From Anaeramoeba flamelloides (lineage: Eukaryota; Metamonada; Anaeramoebidae): a stretch of 64,000 nucleotides of DNA. The DNA is taken from NCBI GenBank assembly GCA_027625915.1, contig JANTQA010000012.1:15710501-15774500 (forward strand). Reading direction: 5' to 3'. Shown here piece after piece: positions 47,818 through 60,193 of this stretch (the first letter of the stretch is position 1; the number at the start of each line of letters is the position of its first letter). The notes beneath the pieces were generated by a model. It did not search any database. It was not told where the DNA came from and saw only the letters and a program-made list of their open reading frames with translations. A program made the translations under genes and the position numbers.

Positions 47818-48596
47818 CTGTTAATTGTAAAATAAAAAGATCAGAATTTTTATTCATCTTTCTTACAAAAACAGTTTAAGATCATTTACAATTTCAAATT
47901 TTATACTATGTGTTTCAAATATAAATAGAAACAAAATTTTCATACAGCTTTCCGAAAAAAAGTTTGTATAAATACTATACAGCTGTTCCAACCCTACCGT
48001 GAAAATTTATAAGACACAGAAATTGATTTTCTATTATTAAATTTTGTCATGTATAACAAACCGTAAAATGGATATGAAAGTTTATTATCAACCATAAAAA
48101 TTTTTATTAGAAGAGAAAAAAAATTTATATTATCCAATTTTTGGTTTTTTGAAAATGGCAAATAAATTGTAAAAAAAAGTATATTAATAAGGATCTTGAA
48201 TTTCTAAAATTGGGAGTATTTCGGTTTTAAACAATTTAAAAGCAAGGATCGAAAAAATACTTTCATGTTTCTGTGATTTCTTTTCTTATGAAATTCCAAT
48301 TTTTTTCTTTCTTTTAAGATTAAAAAACAATTTTCTCATATGATATGATAGAAATTGAATTTTCTATTTCATAAATGGAAATTTTATAATATACAAAGGA
48401 TCTGTATATCTTATAATTTTTTACGGTAGGGTTGGAACAGCTGTAACATTTCAACTTTTAATTTCTGTGAACAGTCGAAACAATTAATTTCCCTTTTAGA
48501 ATTCGGGGTGTTTGGTGATTTATTTTGATTTCGTGGAATGTGAGAATTTTGGAAAGCTGAATGAAAATTTTGATCTTTTTCTTTTTCAATTAACAG
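47818..48596. mobile_element. foldback MITE (GATCAAAATTTTTATT family), copy 2, interrupted
   Basis: The left arm starts CTGTTAATTGTAAAATAAAA and the right arm is its inverse, ending TTTTTCAATTAACAG before TA, with about 45 bp of terminal inverted repeat including AAAGATCAAAATTTTYATTC. A second complete MITE (47980-48443) lies inside. Without that insert the element would be about 313 bp. No coding frame. Confidence 0.75.
47980..48443. mobile_element. 464-bp MITE nested inside another MITE
   Basis: Ends are perfect inverted repeats for 21-22 bp: CAGCTGTTCCAACCCTACCG at the left and its inverse at the right, followed by further similarity. TA lies on both sides (47978-47979 and 48444-48445). 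The end sequence resembles those of the elements at 18620 and 19418. It interrupts the element at 47818-48596 and is therefore younger than it. Confidence 0.88.
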
Positions 48597-50523
48597 TATC
48601 CCAAAAGAAGATTTAATTATTAATTTTCTTTTCATTATTGGAAATTTTGATGATTTATTTTAAATCTTTGTTTGAGAGGTTTTATTTTTTTGGAAAACTG
48701 AATGAAAATTTTGATCTTTTTATTTTGGGATTAATAGTAAAGAAAAGGGATTAATCCAAATTTTTTTCTTGGTTTTTCCAAATAAATTTGAATGGTGAGT
48801 TTTAATGATCATTTTCGTGGTTAATTTGTTTACCAATAATTGATAAATTTACAAATTAGTCTTATAACAACAGGGCAAAATTGTAAAATATTTTTGTTGA
48901 TGGTATTCTCTAAATACAAACTTTGTTGATGCAAAGTGTCAAAAAATTTAGGTTTACCATAAAAACTCTGACTAGCAAATTTTTTCAAAGAGGTCAACTG
49001 TTTTTCAGATAATTCTAATAAAAAAACAGAGAATTATTCAATTTTTTTTTATTTCTAACAATATAAACTAAATTTCGTTATAAAGTTCCCAATTTTTATT
49101 TATTTTTTTTTTTTACTTTTTTTTATTTTATTTTTAGATCAAAAACATCTATTTTTAGTGTATAAAACTGACTATTAAAATAGTAATTTTTTTATTATAA
49201 TAGATAATTTCAATTTATAAAAATTTTTATTTACAAAATTTGATTTTTAATCGGCAAATGATTTTGAAATAGAGTTTATTTTTTTTTTTAATCTGTTTAT
49301 TGCTTTTTATCTCACGATTATACCAGAAACGGTATTTATTATAATTAACCGAAATATCGATATTTCGACTATTTTCTGAGATAATTCTTTTTGTTAACTA
49401 TTAATAATTAGAAAAAAATGAAATAAAATTCAATCATCCATAGAAAAATTCACAAAACTTTTTCATTAACTTAAAAATTTTAAAGAATTAGATTCTTAAT
49501 TACTCAACTAAGACATAGATCCCCTTTTTGATTTAAAATGTTGATACTTTTTTAATTTTTAAGTCATGTTTATTGATAATACACAATTTGATTAAATTAT
49601 AAATATTTTGACACACTTAAGTCTTTATTTTTTTTTTAAATTTATAATATTACTGTTTATACATGATCTAAAACAGCAATTTCATTTTTTATGAAATCAA
49701 ATTTCTTCAATTTGGTGTAATTATACAGCAAATCTATTAGTTATCATGTGAAATAACAAATAATTTTTCAATTTTAAATAACAGTAAAAATGGATACATT
49801 TAGAGTAAATATAATATCTAGTATACATTAGGAAAATATGTAACTTTAAATTGAAGATATATAATTTTTCTTTTTTTAACATAGATCTCAAAAAAAAAAA
49901 AAAAAAATATAATTTAATTAATAATTTTTAATACACCACGAACAATTCAAAAAAAAATCACTTTTTAACAAAAATAAAAACTATTTGAATGTTTTTTGGT
50001 TCTAATATTTACTACCAAAGGAAATCTGAATGAATTATAAAATTTTTTGAAGGATTTTTTTGGAAATAATCGTTAAAACCAACAATTATTATGTTTTTTT
50101 TCATCCAAAAATATCAACTTTTATTTAAATTATGAGTAATACCAACTATTAAAATTTGGATAGATTATTAAAATACCTTATTTCATTTCCATATATTTTA
50201 TTCAATTTTTAATTAAGATTACTAAATCATATTTATATAATGTTTTTTTTTCTTTTTCGATACAAATATCTATTGCGTCCTTTAAACAGGGGAAGAGATT
50301 TAAAAATATATAAAATACATATACTACTCTATAGATAAATTTATTTTGAAAATGTGATAGAGTAAGTATAAAAATCTTACATAATTTTACACATAGTAAC
50401 ACGTACTATTTCAAACTGTATTAATTTATTTTATTTAGAGAAAGTTCCAATTTTAATGAACAAAACTTTTAACATAATTTTAATACACACAAAAAAAAAA
50501 TAAAAATAAAGGTATATTTGTTA
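48597..50523. other. gene-free region with a MITE fragment
   Basis: At about 48640-48737 there is a right-end fragment of the GATCAAAATTTTTATT family, so that family occurs back to back with copy 2. The remainder is AT-rich without supported frames. Confidence 0.5.
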
Positions 50524-51954
50524 GAGGTTTTGATGATAACATATATTATCCTGATATTAACAATAAAATCGCAATAGTATTAAAACAATCGTGATTAGTC
50601 CAACTTTATGGCGAAAAATCATAAAATCGCGATAAACAACATTATCGCGATATTCATATTATCGAGAAAAAATGAAAAATTATTTTTTTGAAATCATCTG
50701 AAAAAAAATCTCTTGACTTTTACAAAGCCTTGATACTTTTACAACACTTTCCCTTTAATAATGCCATAAAGTGTTTGTAAGGGTTCTGAACTGTCTTCAA
50801 GTGTTTGAAAGTTTTGAAAGACAGAAAACTTTTATAAAGGGAATGAGTTTGGTTTGTTGTGGAAAAAAATTTTATTCTTTTCATTTTTTTTTTAACAAAA
50901 TATAAAATCTCAAACAAATTTTATGATCAAACTAATAATTACCCATTTCAACAATACACTTGAATATAAAGATCGATGTGTTTTCTTAAAATGGAGTTGT
51001 TACCTTCACCATTTAAAAATAACCAAAAAGAATAAAGAATAATTTTCCTTCTTTTTGGTGATCGATCAAACAAAAACCACTAAGCTTTAATTGTGTTTTC
51101 TGTCCAAAACAAAGATTCTCAAAGAAGAAAAAGAAGAAGACAAGTATTGTATAAAAAATCTTAATAATTGGTGATCATCTGGCAAGGATGTTGTGAAATC
51201 TTTTGAAGAGTTATCCAACTCCTTTTAGCTTGCTGAGAAAAAATGAAAATATTGTAACCCAAGATCATATTCTTTAAAGAACAGTTAAAGGGTTGGTTGT
51301 TTTAGAAGGTCTTTTATTCAACTCAATTTACATACCACGATTAACTGAAAAAATATTTATTTCTCTTTAGTTCTTATTTTTGTTGATCTTAAAGGATCGA
51401 TAGGTTTGTCAACCAAATAAAACGAAAACACAATAAAACTCTTGGATCTGATCCTTGATTGGATCAAGTATCTTTTTTGTTGTTTTTTCAAAGAATAACT
51501 TTTTTTCACATAATCTATTTTTTGATAAAAAAAAATTTTTTTTTAAAAATATTTCTCAATTAACCCAAAAACCCATCAACTATTATATCGCGATTACTTT
51601 TTAATCGAGATATTTTGGCATTTATTACGATTTTTTAATAATTATCGCGATTTTACAGTCAGTTTTACTTTTAAGGCACAAACTTTCAACGAAATTTAAG
51701 GCACAAAAAAAATCTCAAATTAAGGCAAAAAATTTTGGATTCTAGTAAAATAATTTGTAAAAATTAAAAATTCCAAATTTTGTGCCTTAATTTGGGATTT
51801 TTATTGTGCCTTAAATTTTGATGAAAGTTTGTGCCTTAAATTTGAAACTGACTGTATAGAATATCGCGATTTTCTGAGATATCGCGATTTGATTGAAATT
51901 ATCGCAATTTTTGTAACTTTGTCGTGAATTATAGCATGTTATCATCAAAACCTC
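50524..51954. mobile_element. 1.4-kb foldback element with ATCGCGAT tracts
   Basis: The terminal repeats GAGGTTTTGATGATAACAT and its inverse match perfectly over 19 bp (21 with the flanking TA). Inside the ends, both arms (about 50560-50680 and 51580-51930) are full of ATCGCGAT, ATCGCGATA and ATTATCGC blocks, a strikingly GC-containing signature for this genome. A 198-bp MITE (51656-51854) has inserted into the right arm. The ~900-bp middle has only short frames (for example about 50720-50917 on the minus strand) and no transposase motif. Non-autonomous. Confidence 0.82.
51656..51854. mobile_element. 198-bp hairpin MITE family, copy 5 (nested)
   Basis: Left end CAGTCAGTTTTACTTTTAAGG, right end AATTTGAAACTGACTG, with TA on both sides, cutting through the ATCGCGAT-rich right arm of the 1.4-kb foldback. 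Copy 6 lies only 770 bp away. Confidence 0.9.
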
Positions 51955-52624
51955 TATTATTTAGCTATTATTTTTTTTCTCCTCTATTTCAGTTTTATTA
52001 TAGCAGTACTGTATTTTTAAAACTATTTGTTATTTTTATGGAATGTAAATATCTCAAAGTTCAATTTGAATATAATCCTTAGTAACATTCTTTTAAAAAT
52101 TATATAAAAAAAAATAGACCTTTTATTCTCAACAAGATACTTTTAAAAAAACTTATTACTACTAAAAAAAACTAACAAAAATATACTCAAAATTTGGATT
52201 TCTGGGCTGTTTATTCAATTTTAAATGAACTTTATTACGATTTAGGATGAAAAGTTAATAAAAGTAATCGAGTGAAAAAAAAATCGGATATAAAAAAAAT
52301 CCTCGATAGGATTTTTAATTGTAAATATAAGTAAAATTGTTATGAAATTTCCTGTATAAAATCAAATACTTTTTTTTTTTAGAATCAAACTTTTAAAATC
52401 ATAATTCACTCACTTATTAGAATGACGATAAATGAAATTACACTTGTTCGAAAGACCATTCAATCAATCTAAAAATTATAATAAAAATTATCATTTTACA
52501 AAGTCTTGCAAACCTATATAAAACATCTATTGTTTTTTCAAAAAAAGTAGTTCTACTTAGGCTATCAAAAAATACTTTAGTATTTGAGAGACCCCCCTAA
52601 TTTAATGAACTTTAGGTAGGTTTA
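51955..52624. other. gene-free AT-rich DNA
   Basis: Between two MITE-type elements. No frame, repeat or RNA gene recognised. Confidence 0.55.
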
Positions 52625-52825
52625 CAGTCAGTTTCACTTTTAAGGCACAAACTTTCATCAAAATTTAAGGAACAAAAAAAATCTCAAATTTAAGGCACAA
52701 AATTTGGAATTTTTATTTTTTTACAATTTATTTTTACTAGAATTTGAATTTTGTGTCTTAATTTGAGATTTTTTTTGTACCTTAAATTTCCTTGAAAGTT
52801 TGTGCCTTAAAAGTGAAACTGACTG
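52625..52825. mobile_element. 198-bp hairpin MITE family, copy 6
   Basis: Left end CAGTCAGTTTCACTTTTAAGG, right end CCTTAAAAGTGAAACTGACTG, with TA flanks. The central part is inverted relative to copies 1-5 (the TTCTAGTAAAA block appears on the right as TTTTACTAGAA), as expected when palindromic elements insert in either orientation. Confidence 0.9.
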
Positions 52826-53436
52826 TATTAATATGTTCATAAAAAATTTGGGTATTTATAAAAAGGATTTGATTTCAAAGATCTTCAATTACAAACCAAT
52901 TTCCCTAATACTTACAATTAAAAATCCTTTTCGGGATTTTTTTCCTGTCTATTATTTTTTTCATTACAACGATAGTTTTTTCTAAATTAAAATTTTCCAA
53001 TTAATTTTTCCAAATTTGTAAACTTTTAAAAAAAACTATAAATTAGAACTATTTTAAAAAATGAGTACTTTTTTTTCAAAAACTTGTAATAAATATTTAT
53101 AAATTTTTATCATCAAAACAATGGTTCATTGAAAATATATTCAATGGACACGAATCAATTTCAGCTCTAGTTTTATGATCTATTTTTACTCTTCCAAGTC
53201 CGGAAACCTTAAATCAAATTTATTTCGAAAATTTCTTTTGTATTATTTTTCAAAAGAATGATACTATTTACAATAACTTATGAATGAAATTGTCAATACA
53301 AGAAATAACTCTTACAAACAAACTTTCTCTTCAAAGTCAAATTTAGATCTGTTTTCTTTTCTTTGATAACCAAGAAATTTTGGAGGATTAACGATTGCCA
53401 TTTTTTTCAAAAAATTTCTTTCTTTTTTTTGTATTA
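52826..53436. promoter_or_regulatory. upstream region of TRAPPC9
   Basis: About 610 bp between the MITE and the proposed ATG. No TATAAAAG element is visible. There is a slightly G+C-richer patch near 53130-53210. Called regulatory by position only. Confidence 0.3.
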
Positions 53437-56400
53437 ATGATGAACTTCTCAAGGTGCACATCAATCTTTGATCCTTACCAAAGAATAACAGAACCAAGTT
53501 TTTTAAAAATTAGTGTCGTTCCTGTTGGATCAATTTCGATCAATTCATTTGAGCATTTTTATAACAAATTAAAACAAATACAACACATAAGCCACAACCA
53601 ACTTTTACTAAAGAAGTGTACGAGTTTTGAAGAAAAATGTTTGGAATTCCTTTTTTGTAACATTCTTAAATATATTGACATCCACTCACATAGTGAAAAA
53701 GAAAAGAAACGAAAAGAAAAAAAAAGAAACGAAAAGAAAAGAAAAGAAAACAAAAAAAAACTTCATTCTTTGTTTTTCTGCTTTTTTTTTCTCTTTACCT
53801 TTTATTTTGTTCAACCGACCTGTATTATAAAACACTTCATTCTTAAAATTCAAAAATTGAAAATCCAAAACCAAAATAATTATCTTGTAAATAAACAAAG
53901 CATCTTTGATTTAATAAAAACAAAAACCTTAGAAAAAAAAAAACCTTATCCTCTCACAAAGTTGATAAAAAACCGGTTTTGATGAGGTATTCTTGCAAAT
54001 AACAAAACTTTCTTCTTTTAAATTAATTGTTTAACTTTTTTCCATGTAATACTATTTAATAACATTACCAACAATTTAATATTTAAAGCAAATAATCCAA
54101 ATATTAAACAAGGATGGGAACGGGGGTTTATCAAAATTCAATATTCAAAAGACAAGACAATTAAGAATGAATGGGAAGAGTTTCAACCACACAAAAAAAT
54201 ATGGGCTATTGTTGGGATAGCCAATTCTACAATAGACAATGAACAAAAGAAAATTCGAAAAGATTTAACAAATTTGATCCCAAGTAATAAGAAAAAAAAG
54301 AAAAAGCATAAGAGGGACGGGAATAAAAAGGGCGAAATTTATCAGCCAATTGTTCGATGCTTAAAAATCCAAAATAAAGAAGATGGGTTCCAAAACAAAG
54401 AAAACAAAGAAGAAGAAAACAAAGAACAAAAAGAAACCAAGAATAAAAAGGAGCAGAAACCATCGATTTTTATACCCATTACCGATGACGATCAAAAAAT
54501 TGAACAAGCTATTAAACAAATTGTTTCTGATGTTGTAGAAAATCTTGCACAAATAATTGCAACGCCATTAAATAATTGGAAACCATTAAAAGTTCCTTTG
54601 AAACAAAAATTTTCAAACGAAGAACAAAAAAATTCAAACAAATCTCAAGCACAATATTATAAATGGGTGGCAGACCATTGCTTACTAACTGGGCTTTTAG
54701 AAGACGCTAGAACTCATTATAATAAAGTAATAACCACAACAAGTAGCAGCTCAGATTCTATATGGAATGCTTCTTCAAAAGAAAGTATAGTCTGTTTAAA
54801 CATTTTGCAAAACAAATACCGTTCAAAAGTAATACATTTTTTCTATTTCTCTTTTCTCTTCTCCTCTCCTCTCCTCTTTTCTTCTTCTTTTTTTATTTTT
54901 ATAATAACCCTATCATGTCCAGTGTCCCAAAATCATATATTATTATTAAAGTTATTTTCAGATTTTTCAAAATTTTAAGGAGAAAACAACATTACCATTT
55001 TAAGAAAGAAAATTACTATTTATTGTATCTCATCTTGAAACATTTCAAGAAAACCACAACAAAACTATTTTCAATATTTAAATAATTTCTAGTACGGACT
55101 TGAAAAATTTATTATTATTACTGACAAATTCAAATAAATCTCAAACAATTTTTAGTTCAATTTCCATTTTTAGAAATCTTTTTACCTCTTTCATATCAAA
55201 CAATCCATGACAAAGTTTTGTTTTGAAGAACAACTAATTTTACAGAGTTTCTTAACACTTGGATTCATAAAAATGCTTTATTCAAAGCTTGAGCATATAA
55301 TTCCAAAAAGGTAAATCAAGTAAAAATTTCCAAACATTTATTGCAATTTATCAGTATTATTGTAATTTTGATTTTCTCTGATTCAAGAGATAATAATTAA
55401 CATAATAAGAGACTTAAAATTGTTCATTTCTATTGAATTAGTTACACTTTCAATATTTTTTCAATTTTTTTTGTACACATTTTGAAAATATAAATATTAT
55501 ATCCTATTTTGATGATTATATTTAAAGAAAAGGTTCGCATAAATCCAAAAAGAATTCAGAAAATAAACACAAGATAAATATATTTGAATTAACTTGATTT
55601 TAATTTTGATAGGAATCAATATAAATTTTGTTTATTTCAATTTTAGAAATATTGTTTTTTCAATAGTAAAGTTTAAATTTCATCTCAACAATAAATTCTT
55701 ACAATAGATTCTATCTTTAGAAACACCATATAAAATAAGAGAGATCAAATCTGGGTTAATGTTCCAAAAATTTTTTAGCTAAAATAAGACGAGAAATACA
55801 ATTCAGAATTTTCATGTCTTTGAACTTAAAATAGAAAGCAAATATGAAATAGTATCCAAAATCATTTTTTTTATCTTTTCTCAAATTATCTGACTGTCCT
55901 TGTTTAAAATAAAAGAGAAATTTCGATTAGAAATTCACTTTTCATAAAATTCAACAAAATCCCTTCATAGATTAACCTGAATCTAGAACATTAATTTTGA
56001 TAAAGTATTAAGAACTTATAATAACGTAGATCTTTCAAAAAGTATGAAGAAGTCATAAAAGAAAAAAAAATATTTTTTAAAAACACAAAAAAATTTTCAA
56101 AACTTATTTTGACAAGCTGTTAACCAGCACAAACCAAACTTTAAAATAACAGAACAGCAAAGGTCTTTGAAGATTTTGATTCTTTTAGTTAAAAAAAAGA
56201 AAACATTTGTTTTTTAAATGCTTTTTGATAAAGAAAATCTCAGAATCTCAAAATTTGATAACTTTTTTATTTTTATTTCACACAAGTCAACTCAGTGACT
56301 TTAATGTTTGCATTTTTCTATTTTTAAATTAGTTATGCAAGGTGTGGTTAAAATGATAAACGTTGGAAATATTGTAAACTAGAAGATTCCAGATTTATGT

Positions 56401-59400
56401 GATATATTGAATTTCCCTAAGAGTTTTAATAGAGACAAAATATAACTTTTTCATATTTGATAAAATGCATTTTTTGACCAAAAATACTTATTTATTGCTT
56501 ACAAAGAAATTTAATTCCAATTCTTATTTTTTTTTGAGGAGATTAAGAATATTTGATTTAAGTTCAGATAAGAAAATTCTTAGATCTTTAAAAAAAAATG
56601 AATAACTGTAAAAAAAAATTAAATTAAAATTAAACCTTTGACTATATATATATATATAAACTAAATTCCAAAAATTTGGACACAATTTAAACAGTTGAAA
56701 GAATAACAATACTACACTTTACATTCAATTTGGAAATAATTTTGATTTTACAAAATATTTCATTTTTTGTTCTTTTTTGTTTTGTTTTCATTTCCTTTTT
56801 TTCCAGTTACATAATCTGTTTCGTTAGATCTGGAATTTTTTTTTCAATGGTTGATAGAAAGGTTACTGTTGAGTTTGTTAAATTGAAAAATCACATACAT
56901 TTTGTAGATGGTATCTTATCATTTCGATAGATCAATAATTATTGGTGAAATTTCAACAAATTTACCAATACATTTTTTGTTCTCGCTCGTTTCATTATTT
57001 TGTACACACCAATTTTTATTTTTTCGTTTTATATTTTTTTTCTTTTTATTTGGATTAAAATGATTACTTATGAAAACATTAATACTCGGCAACTTAAATG
57101 TGGTTTTATATTAGGTTTGGAAAAATATAATAAATTGGGTTTTTTTTTTTACAGATTTTTGATTTTGGGTGTTTCCAAATTTTTGAAATGGGATTTACTT
57201 AAAAAATTTCTATTTAATTTAAAATTTTTATTAACTTTGTTTTTTATTAATACAAATAGGAAAAATTAAATCAAAATGTGATTGATTCCTATCGAGAAAT
57301 ACTTTTGATTTATAAAAAAAAAAAAATTGAAATATTAAAAATTGAAGCCGCATTAAAATTTTCAAGATTTTTATTAGAAACAAAACAAATTGGAAATAGA
57401 AAAATTGGAATTGAAATTTTATATGATCTTTATTCACATTCTCCTAATTTAGAAATTGATGAAATGATTTTATTATATTTAAACCTTGCGTCACTATATG
57501 AAATAATTGGATTCAAAAGAAAAGTGAATTTTTTTCTCGCTCAAATAGCTTATTTATTTAAAGAAAAAGGCAATTGGAAAATGTTACATGACTTTCTGCT
57601 CTACAGTTGTCCAATTTTAAATGAAATTCATATTCAACAGAATCCACCAACAACAAGCCAATCAACATCAACACCAATCTCAACCTCATTAGAATTTTCA
57701 TTATCATCCGAAAAATTATCATCATTAAAAATGGAAACATTATTAGTAAAATCAACAAACACAGCTGAGTTCTCAAATAAAATAAAAAATACTAAAAAAT
57801 GGATCAACATCCAAATACCAATTTTATTTGAATTAATTACTGCGAGTTCACATTTAGAAGATTATTTAAAACTAATTCATTATATGATTTATTTGCTTCA
57901 AAACCATAGATCATTTCTTTCGAAAAGTTTTCAAAAAAAAATGATTATTTTAATACAACAAGCAAGTAATTATTTACCATTAACAACAAGGGTAAATATA
58001 AATGGATTTCCAACAATTTTAGAATATAACTTAATTACGAAAAATGAAGAAATTAAACTAAATAAAATTATTACAAAGGAAAATAAAAATCAACAAAATA
58101 AAGCAGATGTTTTTATTTTTAGCCCGTTTGCAAATAAAAACAAGCAAAAAAGCAAAAGCGAAATTGAAGTTCTTGAATATACAGAAAATGAAAAAATTAA
58201 TTTATCAATAATATTATCAAATCCATTTGAATTTGAGATCAATATTCAGAAAATATATTTTAATACTAATAGTAAACAATTTCATTCATTCCCAATCTCA
58301 TTGACAATACCTCCACTGACAAAAGAATTCAATTGTATTTTAACAGGCAAGTCTTTATTGATTGGTGATGTTTTTAAAATTTGTGAATGTATAATTGAAA
58401 TTTATAATTTACAATTTATTCACCCAATTAAGATCAATAAAAAAATTAAAATTATCAAATCAAAACCATTATTAAAAATCACCAGGATTGGGAATTCAAA
58501 TTTAAATTTATTTGAAGGCGAATATTTCAATACTTCATTATTATTCGAAAATATTGGATCAAAGCCAATTAACAAAATCGAAATTAGCTACCAAATTAAA
58601 TATGATAAAGAACAACAAATAACAGAAAATTCCATTTATCAAGATTTTTATTTACCTCCAATATTATCTTTTGATGAAAAATTAATTAAATCAAACTGTC
58701 CGTTGAAATTTAATCAAAATTTTATTCTTCCTTTAAAATGGTGTGCAAGGAAAAATTTAAAAAAAATTGATATACTAATCAAATATTTTAATCAACCAAA
58801 ACCTTTGTCAAATTTACAAAAAAAAATTGAAAATAATAATGACCATGGTGATGATGGTGATGTTAATCATAAAATAGGGAGTGTGAATAATATAGAAGTT
58901 ACAGTTAAAAATGAAAATGAAGGCGATGAAAATAAAAATGAAGATGAAAATGAAGATGAAAATGAAAATAAAAATAAAAATGAAGATGAAAATGATGATG
59001 AAAATGAAAATGATCAACAAAATGAGGATAAAGATGATCATGAAAATGAAATGGAAGACGTAAATTATTTTAGAATTAGTAAAATACCCTATTATTTAAA
59101 CATTACATCTGGATTGTCTTTAATGAATTTTTCACTAATCAAGCCTAATTCCACTTTTTTAAAAGATAATTATAATTTTAAGAATGAATTACAAAGCTTT
59201 ATTTCAGTCTTGGAATTAAAAAATTTTACAAATATGAAATTTCATTTAAAAATAAAAATTATGAAAAAAAGTGAAAATTATAATGAAAAAAGTTCAAAAT
59301 TAATAAAGAATAAATATAACGGATACAATAAGGATGGCAATGATTGTGATGATCAAGAAAATGGATACAATTTTTCAGAAATTAATAAAATTAACAAAAA

Positions 59401-60193
59401 TTCCAAAAATATTCAACAATTGAGTAATAAATCTTTAAAAAAACAAAAAAAAATTGATTTCCAAATGAATAATCAAATATTTCAACATTGCGAAAAAAGA
59501 TTAATTTTCCCAATCCAAAATTTATTAATACCAAAACAATACTCATCAAAAATCCCACTTGAGGAAACCATTGAGAATTTTATACAAACTATTCATTCTA
59601 TACCAAGCGAAGAACAAGAAAAAAAATTGTCTCAATTAGTTTCCTTAAAATCCATGCTAATTGAACGAATAAACTTGAGTTGGGAAAGTGAAAATAATAG
59701 AAGAGGGGGTATATTCCTTCATAATTTAGTAATTAAAAGAGAAAATTTTGACATTTTAACTCAAAAAACTGTCGGCGTCAATTTAATAACACAAGAAAAT
59801 TATAATATAAATCAATTGCAACCCATTGAATTCGTCATCAATAATAATAGAAAACAAGAAATAAAAGTTCAGTTTAATATCGAAATTTTTGAAAAAGAGA
59901 AAATTCTAAATTATTTGCCTAATTCTAGTAATTCCATAAATTCCAAATTAAGAAAAAATAGAAAAAATATTGAAAAATTTTTCCAAAAAGATCCCTATAT
60001 TTCAAAAAATCTCTTTTGGATGGGACAAACTATTAGAAAAAATATTACAATAAATACGAATGATTCCTTTTCCCATAAGTTATATGTTTCCTTTTTTGAA
60101 CCTGGTGAATTTACTCTAAGATTTAATTGTTCAAGTTTGAAAAAAAGAAAATATTTTTTTATCAGTGATACAAAAACAATTAAAGTTAAATAA
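53437..60193 (+). CDS. TRAPPC9: TRAPP II complex subunit TRAPPC9/Trs120
   Basis: Exons are 53437-53692, 54089-54828 and 57260-60193, phases 1 then 0, giving about 1309 residues, close to the family's usual 1100-1300. TRAPPC9/Trs120 is one of the subunits that turn core TRAPP into TRAPP II, an exchange factor for Rab11/Rab1-type GTPases at the late Golgi. Seen: the N-terminal FLKISVVPVGSI block typical of Trs120, the WAIVGIA strand in exon 2, the WVADHCLLTGLLEDARTHYN stretch matching the family's helical repeat (usually DxxLxAGxxxDAxxHY), and EAALKFSRFLLETKQIG at the start of exon 3. A low-complexity Asn/Asp/Glu tract lies around 58905-59060. The start could be 53437 or the next ATG three bases on. 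The second intron (2.43 kb) carries a 540-bp repeat ending about 60 bp before exon 3. Confidence 0.88.
54829..57259. other. large second intron of TRAPPC9
   Basis: GTAATA donor after AAA and AAATAG acceptor, phase 0 both sides. It contains copy B of the 540-bp dispersed repeat in its last 600 bp. No nested gene was seen; frames inside it are poly-Phe/Ile low complexity. Confidence 0.75.
56659..57199. repeat. ~540-bp dispersed inverted-end repeat, copy B
   Basis: Full-length partner of 17487-18022, with the same order of blocks and the AAAAATTTGGACA end repeat in inverse at the right (CCAAATTTTTG). It lies just upstream of the acceptor of TRAPPC9 exon 3, after a (TA)n tract. Confidence 0.75.

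Noticed and set aside
50720-50917. Minus-strand frame in the 1.4-kb foldback as a transposase
   Set aside because: Only 65 codons, with no DDE/D or helix-turn-helix motif; the element is non-autonomous.
58814-59041. Minus-strand frame of Phe-Ile repeats
   Set aside because: It is the shadow of the Asn/Asp/Glu repeat inside TRAPPC9 exon 3.
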